From Dokdonella immobilis (GTDB lineage Bacteria > Pseudomonadota > Gammaproteobacteria > Xanthomonadales > Rhodanobacteraceae), in assembly GCF_900115085.1 (NCBI RefSeq), contig NZ_FOVF01000003.1, positions 186,001-250,000 on the forward strand: a stretch of DNA of 64,000 bases, written 5' to 3'. The notes beneath the pieces are model-generated. The model made no database searches, was not told where the DNA came from, and saw only the letters and a program-made list of their open reading frames with translations. A program made the translations under genes and the position numbers. Shown one piece after another: positions 1-8,771 of the stretch (the stretch's first letter is position 1; each line of letters begins with the position of its first letter).

Positions 1-643
1 CAACGATGGCGTACCACATTCGGCAGGCTTCCGGGGAGGGGCGCGTATGGTAGCCGATGAGCGCGCGCGAGGGCGGGATGCGGGCGCAGCACGCTGCCTG
101 CGCCGGAATCCACCGGCCTGATGGCAACCAGGGTTGGATCGGAGCGCATCCGGCAGCGGGGGATGGAACCCCCGCGCAGGCTGGACTTCCGGTACCCATT
201 GGGCTTACGCTTGGCGTGTACCAGCGATCGGCGGGCAATCCAGGGCCGCCGTGATGGCAATTTCGGCAACAACGGAAATTGCACCGCTGGTTTCCGTGCA
301 AGGCGTCGGGCATCCGGATTCGCGCGGGAATACCGGTCTTGTCCCCGTATCCGGTTTGCCAGCACGCAACCATCGACCATGCATCGCTTCGGATCTCCCG
401 GGCCACCGCTGGCCGTGGATGGCTGCAGCGATACGGATCAGCCGGTACCAGTTTTTCGTTGCTTGTGATCCTCGGACGTCGGGCCTTCGGGTTTGGCCCA
501 CGCCAACAGTAAACCGCATGGTTCCGGCGCAGAGTCGCCCACCACGCAAACGGTCCAGGCGGGAGGTGCCCGCGGACTGAAACCTCAGCACGCTAGATCT
601 GCGCGTAACCCACGCCGTGAGGCGCCGGGCAACCGGATCGGAT
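1..643. other. Left-edge stretch without a recognisable gene
   Basis: Several open frames cross this stretch on both strands, but none reads as a protein family I recognise, none has a convincing ribosome binding site, and they overlap one another in the manner of chance frames in GC-rich DNA. It presumably carries the promoter of the scpA-scpB-rluB operon. The first 60 bases could be the tail of a gene lying outside the window, which I cannot identify. Confidence 0.4.
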
Positions 644-1501
644 ATGAACACCCCGATAGCCGAAAACCTCAATCAGCTCGACGAATCCGCCCCGGCCTTT
701 CCGCCGGTACCGCAGCAGCAGGAAATGCCGCTGGCGCTGGTGCGTGGCGAACCGGTCCTGCAGATGCCGCAGGACCTGTACATCCCGCCGGATGCGCTCG
801 AGGTCATTCTCGACGCCTTCGAGGGCCCGCTCGACCTGTTGCTCTACCTCATTCGGCGACAGAACCTCGACATCCTCGACATCCCGGTTGCAGAGATCAC
901 GCGCCAGTATGTCGACTACATCGATCTGATGCAGGAAATGAGGCTCGAACTGGCCGCCGAATACCTGGTCATGGCCGCCATCCTGGCCGAGATCAAGTCC
1001 CGCCTGCTGTTGCCGCGCCCCCCCGATGCCGAGGGGTTCGAGGAGGATCCGCGCGCCGAGCTGGTGCGTCGCCTGCAGGAATACGAACGATTCAAGAAAG
1101 CGGCTGCCGATATCGACGAATTGCCGCGCATGGAGCGCGACACCAGCACCGTTTCAGCCTATGTCCCCGACCGCAACATCATCCGCATGCCGCCGCCTGT
1201 CGACCTGCGTGAGCTGTTGCTGGCGCTCAAGGATGTGCTCAACCGGGCCGAGCTGTTCAGCCACCATGCGATCCAGCGTGAAGCGCTGTCCGTGCGCAAC
1301 CGCATGAGCGACGTGTTGCGCGCGCTGGACAACGGCGAGTTCCATCGCTTCGAGAATCTGTTCGATCTCAGCGAGGGGCGCCACGGCATCATCGTCACCT
1401 TCCTTGCCATTCTCGAGCTGGCCAAGGAGCAGCTGGTGGAAATCTCGCAGGGAGAGCCGCTCGCGCCGATCTACCTGAAGTCGCTCGCCTCATCCGATTG
1501 A
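644..1501 (+). CDS. scpA: Segregation and condensation protein A
   Basis: ScpA is the kleisin subunit of the SMC-ScpAB condensin complex, which organises and segregates the chromosome. The 285-residue product has the typical N-terminal kleisin helix (FEGPLDLLLYLIRRQ, around residue 60), which in the family contacts the SMC neck, and the C-terminal winged-helix part ending in the HGIIVTFLAILELAKEQ segment that contacts the SMC head. An in-frame GTG at 617 would add nine residues; I chose the ATG at 644 because the added residues are not family-like. scpB follows ten bases downstream, the usual pairing. Length is at the upper end of the family because of a Pro/Gln-rich N-terminus. Confidence 0.93.
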   Translation: MNTPIAENLNQLDESAPAFPPVPQQQEMPLALVRGEPVLQMPQDLYIPPDALEVILDAFEGPLDLLLYLIRRQNLDILDIPVAEITRQYVDYIDLMQEMRLELAAEYLVMAAILAEIKSRLLLPRPPDAEGFEEDPRAELVRRLQEYERFKKAAADIDELPRMERDTSTVSAYVPDRNIIRMPPPVDLRELLLALKDVLNRAELFSHHAIQREALSVRNRMSDVLRALDNGEFHRFENLFDLSEGRHGIIVTFLAILELAKEQLVEISQGEPLAPIYLKSLASSD

Positions 1502-1511
1502 ACTCCGACCC

Positions 1512-2285
1512 ATGATCGAATTCGAACTGCTCAAGCGCATCATCGAGGCCGCCCTGCTGGCCTCCGGCAATCCGCTCACGCCAACCCAGCTGCTCGCTCT
1601 GTTTGGAGAGAACGAGGCGACGAGCCACGACGAAATCGCCAGGGCGATCGCCTCGTTGCAGGCCGATTGCGATTCGCGCGGCATCGAACTGGTCGAAGTC
1701 GCATCCGGTTTCCGCTATCAGGTGCGCCAGGACGTGCACCCCTGGGTGGCGCGCCTCTGGACCGAACGGCCGAGCCGCTATTCGCGCGCCTTGCTCGAGA
1801 CCCTCGCCCTGATCGCCTATCGCCAGCCCATCACCCGTGCGGAAATCGAGCAGATCCGCGGAGTCGCGGTGTCCACGCATATCGTCAAGACGCTCGAGGA
1901 ACGCGAGTGGATCCGCGTCGTCGGTCACCGTGACGTGCCGGGAAAGCCGGCCTTGTTCGGAACCACCCGGGGCTTTCTCGACTATTTCGGCCTGAAGTCG
2001 CTCGATGAGTTGCCATCGCTCGGCGAAATCCGTGACATCGACGAGTTCGATCCTCAGTTGTCGCTCGGTCCGCCAACCCAGGATGAATCCGTCGCTGCCG
2101 TCAGTGACGATCCGGCCACGCTCGCCGCCGCGGCCCACCAGGCGGGCGCCGTCAACGATGAACTGGCCAGCGAAGCTGACGCCGACGAGCGCCGGCCAAC
2201 CAATGCCTCGACCGAGGCCGAATCCCCTTCCCCGACCCTGTCCGCGTCCGCAACCGACGCCGAGACCACGGAGCAAGATGCATGA
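1512..2285 (+). CDS. scpB: Segregation and condensation protein B
   Basis: ScpB is the dimeric winged-helix (kite) partner that binds ScpA in the SMC condensin complex. The 257-residue protein shows the conserved core, including SRALLETLALIAYRQPITRAEIEQIRG-type sequence in the second winged helix (around residues 95-120), followed by the KTLEEREWIRVVG strand. The last ~75 residues are a low-complexity Asp/Glu/Ala/Ser tail with no family counterpart, probably disordered. The gene lies ten bases after scpA, and its stop codon overlaps the rluB start (ATGA), so the three genes are probably translated from one message. Confidence 0.93.
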   Translation: MIEFELLKRIIEAALLASGNPLTPTQLLALFGENEATSHDEIARAIASLQADCDSRGIELVEVASGFRYQVRQDVHPWVARLWTERPSRYSRALLETLALIAYRQPITRAEIEQIRGVAVSTHIVKTLEEREWIRVVGHRDVPGKPALFGTTRGFLDYFGLKSLDELPSLGEIRDIDEFDPQLSLGPPTQDESVAAVSDDPATLAAAAHQAGAVNDELASEADADERRPTNASTEAESPSPTLSASATDAETTEQDA

Positions 2286-3853
2286 CTTCCCCCGTACGCA
2301 ACGTACTTTCCCTGAAACGATCGGCACCCGAAGAGGTCGCAGCCACGCTCGAAGAGCGCCTGCACAAGGTTCTGGCCACCGCCGGTCTCGGCTCGCGACG
2401 CATGCTCGAGAGCCGCATCGAGGCCGGTGAAGTCCAGGTCAACGGCAGCACCGCCAGCCTCGGGGTCAGCGTGCGCGCCGGCGACCGCATCGAGATCGAC
2501 GGCAAGCGCTTCGTCGTCATCAGCGACAACACCGAGCACGCCCAGGTACTGGTCTACAACAAACCCGAGGGGGTCGTGACCACGCGCGAGGATCCCGATG
2601 GCCGGCCTACGGTCTTCGAGCACTTGCCACGCCTGAAGGGTGCGCGCTGGATCGCCGTCGGGCGCCTCGACATCAACACGACCGGACTGCTCCTGCTGAC
2701 CACCGACGGTGCCCTGGCCAATGCGCTCATGCACCCGAGTTCGGAACTCGAGCGCGAATACATCTGCCGGGTTCACGGCGAAGTGCCCGACGAGGTGATC
2801 GAGCGCCTGCGCAGCGGCGTCGACCTCGAGGATGGCCCGGCCCATTTCGACGAGATTGCCGTGATCAGCCGCGGCGGAAGCCATTCCTGGTTCCGCGTCG
2901 TCATCCGCGAGGGTCGCAACCGCGAGGTCAGGCGCATGTGGGAGGCGGTCGGCCTGATGGTCAGCCGCCTCAAGCGCGTTCGCTACGCCAACGTTGAACT
3001 GCCGCGGCTGCTCAAGCGCGAACAGAGCAGTCAGCTGGAACCGGACCAGGTCAAGGCCCTGCGTGAACTGTGTGGCGCCGCCGAACCGGAACCCTGCCTG
3101 ACCCTGGCCCCAGTCATCGGCCAACGCCGCAGCATGCCGACCGAGTTCCGTCCCGATCCCAAGGCCCAGCAGGCCTGGACCAGCACGCGCACCGAAGAGG
3201 CGCGGGAGTTCGGCCAGTTCGACCGCATTCGGGACGACGGCTGGAAGTCGCCCTCGGCGAACAAGGGCAAGCGTTCGCGCGGCGGCGGCGGACCGCGTCC
3301 CTCGCGACCACGTGGCAAGCCAGGGCCGGTCGCCGGTTCGCAGTACGTCGATCCCGGCCTCAATCCTGCCGTGTTGCGCGCGTGGTTCCCCGATTCGCCG
3401 CAGCCGGGTTCGCGCAAGCGCAAGCCGGGACAGCGCGGCCCGGGAGGCCATCCGTCGAATCCGAATGCCAATGGCAATGTCGAGCACGGCAATCGCGCGC
3501 CACGCGGAAATCCGCAGCGAAGCGGACCGGTCCAGGGCAATCGGCCGCCGCGCGACCATGTCCGCGGCGATGATTCGGTCGGCAACCGTGCGCCCCGTGG
3601 AAACTCGATCCAAGACGATGCCCGCGGCAATCGCGCCCAACCGCATGCCGGGCAACGCGATCAGGGTGGGGTCTGGGGCAACCGCGGACGAACGACGGGT
3701 GCCGAGGGCCGCGGAAACCAGGCTCGCGGCAAGGGTCCACGCGGGAACAATCCGCAGCGCAGCGGCAATGGCGGGAACGCCGGACGTCGCGGAAACACGA
3801 CAAACAACGGTAACGGCAACCGTCGTGGTCCCGGCGGCGGCAAACGCGACTGA
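2282..3853 (+). CDS. rluB: 23S rRNA pseudouridine synthase RluB with long basic tail
   Basis: RluB converts U2605 of 23S rRNA (E. coli numbering) to pseudouridine. Residues ~25-75 form an S4 RNA-binding domain (LHKVLATAGLGSRR). The synthase domain follows, with the catalytic aspartate in GRLDINTTGLLLLTTDG near residue 130 and the EGRNREVRRMW motif near residue 210. The catalytic part ends around residue 255. The remaining ~265 residues are extremely rich in Arg, Gly, Asn and Pro, with repeated 'GN(R)APRGN'-like units, and look disordered and strongly basic. E. coli RluB also has a basic tail, but this one doubles the protein length. The start overlaps scpB by 4 nt. No terminator is evident immediately after the stop on this strand. 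Confidence 0.93.
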   Translation: MTSPVRNVLSLKRSAPEEVAATLEERLHKVLATAGLGSRRMLESRIEAGEVQVNGSTASLGVSVRAGDRIEIDGKRFVVISDNTEHAQVLVYNKPEGVVTTREDPDGRPTVFEHLPRLKGARWIAVGRLDINTTGLLLLTTDGALANALMHPSSELEREYICRVHGEVPDEVIERLRSGVDLEDGPAHFDEIAVISRGGSHSWFRVVIREGRNREVRRMWEAVGLMVSRLKRVRYANVELPRLLKREQSSQLEPDQVKALRELCGAAEPEPCLTLAPVIGQRRSMPTEFRPDPKAQQAWTSTRTEEAREFGQFDRIRDDGWKSPSANKGKRSRGGGGPRPSRPRGKPGPVAGSQYVDPGLNPAVLRAWFPDSPQPGSRKRKPGQRGPGGHPSNPNANGNVEHGNRAPRGNPQRSGPVQGNRPPRDHVRGDDSVGNRAPRGNSIQDDARGNRAQPHAGQRDQGGVWGNRGRTTGAEGRGNQARGKGPRGNNPQRSGNGGNAGRRGNTTNNGNGNRRGPGGGKRD

Positions 3854-3970
3854 CCTCGGCCAGGAGAGGAGCCGGAAATATTCCAACCTCCGTCTCCCGC
3901 ACCACTGCACGTGCGGTTCCGCATACGGCGATTCGCGAGCGAGGCTTCCGCCCTGCCGAACGCATCAAAG

Positions 3971-3997
3971 AAAAACGGCGGAGCTCTCGCTCCGCCG
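3971..3997 (-). terminator. Intrinsic terminator of the CsgG-like gene
   Basis: CGGCGGAG / CTCCGCCG form an 8-bp stem with a six-base loop (stem 3976-3997). Read on the minus strand it is followed by TTTTT (AAAAA at 3971-3975 on the plus strand). It lies 29 bases beyond the stop of the minus-strand gene at 4026 and may also help to stop read-through from rluB. Confidence 0.8.
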
Positions 3998-4025
3998 CGC
4001 ATGTCTGGCTCAAGCAGGCAGCAGG

Positions 4026-4742
4026 CTAGTCGAGCTTCAGACCCTTCTTGTTGCTGTCACGCCGCTTGCGTTCCTTGGCCGCGTACTCGTCTTCGCACCC
4101 ATTGTGCTCGACCATGACGCAGCTCAGGTAGTCGGTTACCTCGACCAGAACGGCGCGAATGGCCTTGCCGGCGGGGGTATTCTTCTCCTGCGACAGCGAT
4201 CCACCGAAGCCGCCACGGAAAACGCCGACGCTCACGCCTCCGCCTGAAGTCCGGCCCTCGACCGTGCGCGAGAAATCGATTTCGCCGGTCGTTGCATTGA
4301 CCACGCGAACGTCGACCGCAATGTAGGCCTCGCTCTTCTTGCCGCCCAGCGAAATACCCTTGAAGCTGATGCCACCGCCGGTGCTGGCCGTGTTCTCCTC
4401 ATAGGACGTCACCGTGCCCATGACCAGATAGTCGGCGCCCGTCAGCTTGCCGATCTGGGCACCGCTGCCCGAGCGAACCCGACCTGATGCCGCCAGGTTC
4501 TGCTCCTCGAGCACTTTTTCCAGCTTGGCGCGCTCGACGACGCGGAAGCTGCCGGTGCTCGAAAGTTCGTTGGAGAGCATGCCGGACAGCTCCCAACCCA
4601 CGCCGCCACGCCACCAGCCAGCACCCGATTCGTTCTTGAATTCGGCAACGCCGACCGATGGCTTGTCACCGCTCGCCAGCACCGTGCCGGCAAAACCGAT
4701 TCCTGCGATGGCCAGCGCGGCCACTATTGCAAGCTTCTTCAT
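4026..4742 (-). CDS. Secreted CsgG/HfaB-family-like protein
   Basis: The 238-residue product has an N-terminal signal peptide (KKLAIVAALAIAGIGF, cleavage probably after VLA), then a CsgG-type domain: VGVAEFKNES, a G-rich loop, MLSNELSSTGSFRVVERAKLEKVLEEQ and LTGADYLVMGTVTSY, all typical of the CsgG superfamily of periplasmic/outer-membrane proteins. CsgG itself is a lipoprotein that forms the curli secretion pore. This protein has no lipobox cysteine, and no curli genes are nearby, so a pore role is not supported; many stand-alone members have unknown function. The start is the ATG at 4742, preceded by AGAGGT; an upstream in-frame start would precede the signal peptide. Two Cys near the C-terminus could form a disulfide. 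Confidence 0.75.
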   Translation of the reverse strand: MKKLAIVAALAIAGIGFAGTVLASGDKPSVGVAEFKNESGAGWWRGGVGWELSGMLSNELSSTGSFRVVERAKLEKVLEEQNLAASGRVRSGSGAQIGKLTGADYLVMGTVTSYEENTASTGGGISFKGISLGGKKSEAYIAVDVRVVNATTGEIDFSRTVEGRTSGGGVSVGVFRGGFGGSLSQEKNTPAGKAIRAVLVEVTDYLSCVMVEHNGCEDEYAAKERKRRDSNKKGLKLD

Positions 4743-5084
4743 CTTACCTCTCCCGTTTGATTCGGACCCATGACTATCGCCCGTCCGCCCGGCTAGCCAG
4801 GTCGACATGGCGATTGTATGCCAACGTCTCCTGCCTGGTAGTGGCCGGACAACCTCCAGGCAACTCGATTTGCGAGCATTCTAGCAGGCGATTTCGTGAC
4901 CAATGGCGCACCGGTCGTCCTGGCAAACCCCAACTGGTGCGCATGCATTGTGTGTGCTGATTAACGCTTTTCGGCGCCAAAAGCGGACGCCGTGCTTCGA
5001 TAACGGGACCGAAACGCATGGTTAACCGACGCGACACATGAAATCGATAGAGTCGGCATCCTCGCAAAAAGGCCGACCAGGACC
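4743..5084. other. Intergenic region between divergent genes
   Basis: About 340 bases separate the start of the minus-strand CsgG-like gene from the small plus-strand gene at 5085. It must hold promoters for both. I see no hairpin, repeat or small ORF that I can defend. Confidence 0.4.
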
Positions 5085-5297
5085 ATGCAGGACAACCGCC
5101 GAACCGAAGCCAATATCCTCGGCTACCAGCTTGATCGCGTCGAGGGCGCCAGCCAGTGGGCTACCCGATACGAGGTTCTCGGACCCGAGGACAACAACGT
5201 CATTGCGAGCTTTCCCGATCGTCCGTCGGCGGAACGCTTCATCCTGCTGCGCGAATTGCGCGGCTGCGCCCCGGGAATTCGAAATCCGGCCTATTGA
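5085..5297 (+). CDS. Small hypothetical protein, 70 aa
   Basis: A short ORF starts at ATG 5085 behind an AGGACC stretch that may serve as a weak ribosome binding site. The product is soluble and mixed-charge, with no signal peptide, membrane segment or metal motif, and I do not recognise a family. It reads like a small folded domain (YRVEG..., RYEVLGPEDNNVIASFPDRPSAERF-like pattern of strand and helix). Downstream at ~110 bases lies the arsC-like gene on the same strand. It could be a chance ORF, though its composition looks protein-like. Confidence 0.5.
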   Translation: MQDNRRTEANILGYQLDRVEGASQWATRYEVLGPEDNNVIASFPDRPSAERFILLRELRGCAPGIRNPAY

Positions 5298-5406
5298 CTC
5301 CAGGTCCTGAGGGCGCCGGTCAGGACAGATCCGGGAAGCCGGCGATCGTCTTGCCAGCCGGGCGCGATCCGGTCAAAGTGCCCGCTCCGGCCAATGGAGC
5401 GGCGCC

Positions 5407-5757
5407 TTGACCGACGTCACCATCCTGCACAATGCCCGCTGTTCCAAATCCCGGGCCACGCTTGCCCTGCTCGCTGATCGCGGCATCCAGCCGCGTATCG
5501 TCGACTACCTGGCGACACCGCCGGACCAGGACGAGCTCGAACGGATCCTGCGCATGCTCGGCATCGGCCCGCGCGAACTGATGCGCAAGGATGAACCCGC
5601 CTATCGCGATCTCGGCCTGGACGACCCGCAGCTCGATCGCGGCCAGTTGCTGGCGGCTCTCGTTACGCATCCGATGCTGATCCAGCGGCCGATCGTCATC
5701 GGCAATGGCAAGGCGGCGATCGGACGGCCACCCGAGGCGGTCCTGGACATCCTCTGA
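5407..5757 (+). CDS. arsC: ArsC/Spx-type thioredoxin-fold protein (arsenate reductase family)
   Basis: The 116-residue protein opens with a beta strand and the active-site loop HNARCSKSRATLALL (residues 7-21), the HNxxCxxS(R) signature of glutaredoxin-dependent ArsC reductases. The conserved RPIV segment near residue 95, which helps form the oxyanion site, is present. Family members reduce arsenate to arsenite; some homologues (YfgD-like) have no proven arsenate role, and no ars transporter genes are nearby, so the substrate is uncertain. Translation starts at a TTG (5407) in this frame. The stop overlaps the LysR-family start (TGATG), which suggests coupled expression. Confidence 0.85.
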   Translation: MTDVTILHNARCSKSRATLALLADRGIQPRIVDYLATPPDQDELERILRMLGIGPRELMRKDEPAYRDLGLDDPQLDRGQLLAALVTHPMLIQRPIVIGNGKAAIGRPPEAVLDIL

Positions 5758-6695
5758 TGGACAAGCTGCAGGGCATGCAATTGTTCACGCGGGTCGTCGA
5801 GGCCGGAAGCTTCACTGCCGGTGCCGAGCAGATGGGCATTTCGCGGGCCCTGGCCAGCAAGCTGATCCAGAATCTGGAGGATTCGCTCGGCGTGCGCCTG
5901 CTCAACCGGACCACGCGCCGGATCAGCCTCACCGATCCCGGCAAGAACTATTACCAGCGGGTCAGCGATCTGCTCGCCCAACTGGCCGAGGCCGAAGCCG
6001 AGGCGGCCGAATTGCAGATCGAACCGCGCGGTCGCATGCGGGTCAGTGCACCGATCTCGTTTTCCGTGCTGCATCTGGCACCGGCCCTTTCCGAGTTCCA
6101 GCGCCGCTATCCGCGCCTGGAACTGGAGCTGGACCTCAACGACCGCGTGGTCGACTTGGTCGACGAAGGCTTCGATCTCGCCATCCGTATCGGCCGGCTG
6201 GCGGACTCATCCTTGGTTGCACGCCGGATCGCGCCTGCCTGCCTGGTCCTGCTGGCCTCGCCTGCGTACCTGGAGAGGGCCGGAACGCCAACCCGCCCGG
6301 AGGAATTGTCGGACCACGAATTCCTCATCTACACGCTGGCCAGCCGGCGCGACGAGCTGGTCTTCGAGCGTGGCGAAGAGAAGGCCGCCGTACGCATCCA
6401 TGGTAACCTGCTGGTCAACAACGGCGACTACATCGCCGCTGCGACCATCGATGGCAATGGCATCAGCCTGCTGCCGACCTTCATCGCCGCACCGCACATC
6501 AAGGCCGGAACCCTGGTCCCTATCCTGCGCGAATGGAGCGTGCCGCCGATCGCCATCCATGCCGTGTATGCGCAGACCCGCGCCCTGCCGGCGAAGACGC
6601 GCGTGCTTATCGACTACCTGGTCGAACGCTTCGGACCCGAGCCGTATTGGGAGGCAAATTGCGCGGCCAGCAGGCCGGTCAAACGCCCAGGCTGA
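5757..6695 (+). CDS. LysR-family transcriptional regulator
   Basis: The 312-residue protein has an N-terminal winged helix-turn-helix (LQGMQLFTRVVEAGSFTAGAEQMGISRALASK, residues ~3-35) and a C-terminal substrate-binding domain, including RGRMRVSAPISF at the hinge and the HEFLIY and VNNGDYIAAATIDGNGI segments seen in many LysR proteins related to AaeR/PecT. Its start overlaps the arsC-like stop by one base, so it may regulate or simply be co-transcribed with that gene. Its 3' end overlaps the convergent omega-amidase gene by 17 nt. The inducer is unknown. Confidence 0.88.
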   Translation: MDKLQGMQLFTRVVEAGSFTAGAEQMGISRALASKLIQNLEDSLGVRLLNRTTRRISLTDPGKNYYQRVSDLLAQLAEAEAEAAELQIEPRGRMRVSAPISFSVLHLAPALSEFQRRYPRLELELDLNDRVVDLVDEGFDLAIRIGRLADSSLVARRIAPACLVLLASPAYLERAGTPTRPEELSDHEFLIYTLASRRDELVFERGEEKAAVRIHGNLLVNNGDYIAAATIDGNGISLLPTFIAAPHIKAGTLVPILREWSVPPIAIHAVYAQTRALPAKTRVLIDYLVERFGPEPYWEANCAASRPVKRPG

Positions 6696-7491
6696 ACGTA
6701 TCGGCATCCATCCAGGCCGGAAAGCGGGCCCGGAAGGCGCTTAGCGCAACGGGATCCAGCGTCGCCGTAACGACCTGCTCCTGGCTGCCAAGCTCGAGCA
6801 GCGGCTGGCCGAGAAAATCGAGAACCGCACTGTCGCCGGCATAGGCAATGTCGTTGCCGTCGACACCCACGCGATTCAATCCGACGCAATAGCTCAGGTT
6901 CTCGATGGCCCTTGCCCTGAGCAGGGTCGACCAGGCATGCCGGCGCGGCGCCGGCCAGTTCGCCACGAAGACCAGCAGGTCGTATTCGAAGCGCTGTTCG
7001 TCCCTGGCGTAACGGTTGCGGCACCAGACCGGGAATCGCAGGTCGTAGCAGACCAGCGGGCAAATGCGCCAGCCCTTGAGCTCGACGATCAGGCGTTCGC
7101 TGCCGGCCGAATAACGCTCGTGCTCGTTGGCCATGCGGAAGAGATGGCGCTTGTCGTAAATGGCATGGCTGCCATCCGGACTCGCCCAGACCAGGCGGTT
7201 GACACATTTCTCGCCGTCGCGGATGACCAGGCTGCCGGTGACGACACAACCCGTTTCGACGGCCAGCGCATCGAGCCAGCGCATGCCTTCGCCATCCATG
7301 TTCTCGGCATTACCGAGGGTCTCGTTGGTGAAACCGCTGAGAAAGGTCTCCGGCAGCACGACGAGGTCGCTCTGCCCGCGCAGGTTGCGAACCAGGGCGC
7401 CGTAATAATCGCGGTTGGCGGCGGCATCGTGCCACCGCGTGGCGCCTTGCACGAGGGATACACGCAGGGACGAGGGAACCGCGGAGGTCAT
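6679..7491 (-). CDS. Omega-amidase, carbon-nitrogen hydrolase superfamily (YafV/NIT2-like)
   Basis: The 270-residue enzyme has the nitrilase-superfamily catalytic triad: Glu48 (VVLPETFLSGF), Lys114 (YDKRHLF) and Cys148 (VCYDLRFPVWC). The DLRFPVW context is typical of omega-amidases, which hydrolyse alpha-ketoglutaramate or alpha-ketosuccinamate to the keto acid and ammonia. The gene immediately upstream in the transcription direction is an aminotransferase resembling methionine/glutamine transaminases, ending three bases before this start. Such transaminases use glutamine and produce the unstable alpha-ketoglutaramate, so the pair makes a coherent methionine-salvage or glutamine-transaminase/omega-amidase pathway (inference). 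Location is cytosolic. Confidence 0.88.
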   Translation of the reverse strand: MTSAVPSSLRVSLVQGATRWHDAAANRDYYGALVRNLRGQSDLVVLPETFLSGFTNETLGNAENMDGEGMRWLDALAVETGCVVTGSLVIRDGEKCVNRLVWASPDGSHAIYDKRHLFRMANEHERYSAGSERLIVELKGWRICPLVCYDLRFPVWCRNRYARDEQRFEYDLLVFVANWPAPRRHAWSTLLRARAIENLSYCVGLNRVGVDGNDIAYAGDSAVLDFLGQPLLELGSQEQVVTATLDPVALSAFRARFPAWMDADTFSLGV

Positions 7492-7493
7492 GG

Positions 7494-8642
7494 TCAGAGC
7501 GCGCTCATTCGTTGCGCAGCAGTGCGCAGGATTTCATCGGATTTCGCAAAACAGAAGCGGATCAGGCGCATGTCCGGCGGCGGCGATTCGTAGAAGGCCG
7601 AAACAGGAATCGCGGCAACGCCGGCATTCGCAACCAGCCACTCGCAGAAGCCGAAATCATCCTTGTCGCTGATTTCGGAGTAGTCGACGAGCTGGAAATA
7701 CGCACCGGAAACCGGCAGCAGGCGGAAACGGGTACTCGCGAGAAGCTCACGGAAGTACTCGCGACGGGCCTGGTAGAACGCGGGCAACTGCAGGTAGTGC
7801 TCGGGCTGCTTCTCGAGAATCTCGGCCAGCGCCACCTGGGCCGGCGTGAACGTACAGAAGGTCAGGTACTGGTGGACCTTGCGCAATTCGGCGCTGAGCG
7901 CCCTCGGCGCGATGCAGTAGCCGATCTTCCAGCCGGTGCAGTGATAGGTCTTGCCGAACGAACTGACCACGAAGCTGCGCGCGGCGAGCTCCTCATGCCG
8001 GAGCACGCTCTGGTGCTCGCGCCCGTCGAACACGATGTGCTCGTAGACCTCATCGGAGAGCACGAGGATGTCGGTGTCGCGCGTGATCGCGGCCAACGCA
8101 TCGAGGTCGCCTGGGTCAAAGACCGCACCGGACGGGTTATGCGGCGAATTGACGATGATCAGGCGGGTGCGCGGCGAGATCGCATCGCGGACACGCTGCC
8201 AGTCGACGGAGAAATCATCCGGATTCAATCCCACGTGCACGGCGATGCCGCCGTTGAGCTCGACGGCAGGCTCGTAGCAGTCGTAGCACGGGTCGAGCAT
8301 GATCACCTCGTCACCACGGCGAACGACCGCCGCGATGGCCGCGAACAGTGCCTCGGTGGCGCCGGAGGTCACCGTGACGTCGGTATCGGCGTCGACCCTG
8401 CATCGATACAGCGATTCGCACTTGCGTGCGATCTGCTGGCGCAGCGCCGGCCAGCCGGTCGCTGGCGCGTACTGGTTCTTGCCGGAATTCATGGCAGCGG
8501 TCAGCGCGTCACGCAGCGCCTGCGGACCGTCGAAATCGGGAAATCCCTGGCCCAGGTTGACCGCATCATGACTCGCGGCCAACTGGCTCATGACCGTGAA
8601 GATGGTCGTTCCGACTTTTGGCAATTTGGTTTCAATCTTCAT
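7494..8642 (-). CDS. PLP-dependent class I/II aminotransferase (methionine aminotransferase-like)
   Basis: The 382-residue protein is a fold-type I aminotransferase. Lys231 in SSFGKTYHCTGWKIGYC is the expected Schiff-base lysine, and NSPHNPSG (165-172) and LSDEVYEHIVF (196-206) carry the conserved Asn, Asp and Tyr that bind PLP. The sequence closely follows the E. coli YbdL/kynurenine-oxoglutarate transaminase group, which prefers methionine, aromatic and glutamine-type substrates. It starts at ATG 8642 and is followed after two bases by the omega-amidase, giving a two-gene operon. The physiological amino donor cannot be settled from sequence. Confidence 0.88.
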   Translation of the reverse strand: MKIETKLPKVGTTIFTVMSQLAASHDAVNLGQGFPDFDGPQALRDALTAAMNSGKNQYAPATGWPALRQQIARKCESLYRCRVDADTDVTVTSGATEALFAAIAAVVRRGDEVIMLDPCYDCYEPAVELNGGIAVHVGLNPDDFSVDWQRVRDAISPRTRLIIVNSPHNPSGAVFDPGDLDALAAITRDTDILVLSDEVYEHIVFDGREHQSVLRHEELAARSFVVSSFGKTYHCTGWKIGYCIAPRALSAELRKVHQYLTFCTFTPAQVALAEILEKQPEHYLQLPAFYQARREYFRELLASTRFRLLPVSGAYFQLVDYSEISDKDDFGFCEWLVANAGVAAIPVSAFYESPPPDMRLIRFCFAKSDEILRTAAQRMSAL

Positions 8643-8771
8643 CGCAACTCATTGGTTGTCCGAAAGAAACGGCGCGGGGTGCGACCCGCGCCGACTCCAA
8701 CAATAACCCAGATTTCGCGATGCCGGGGGCGTTCCGCTCGACCCCCGTATCAATCCCGGCGCCGGCCCGGA

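Noticed and set aside
2054-3910. Long minus-strand open frame opposite rluB
   Set aside because: Antisense to a certain gene; its apparent repeats come from the Arg/Gly/Asn coding repeats.
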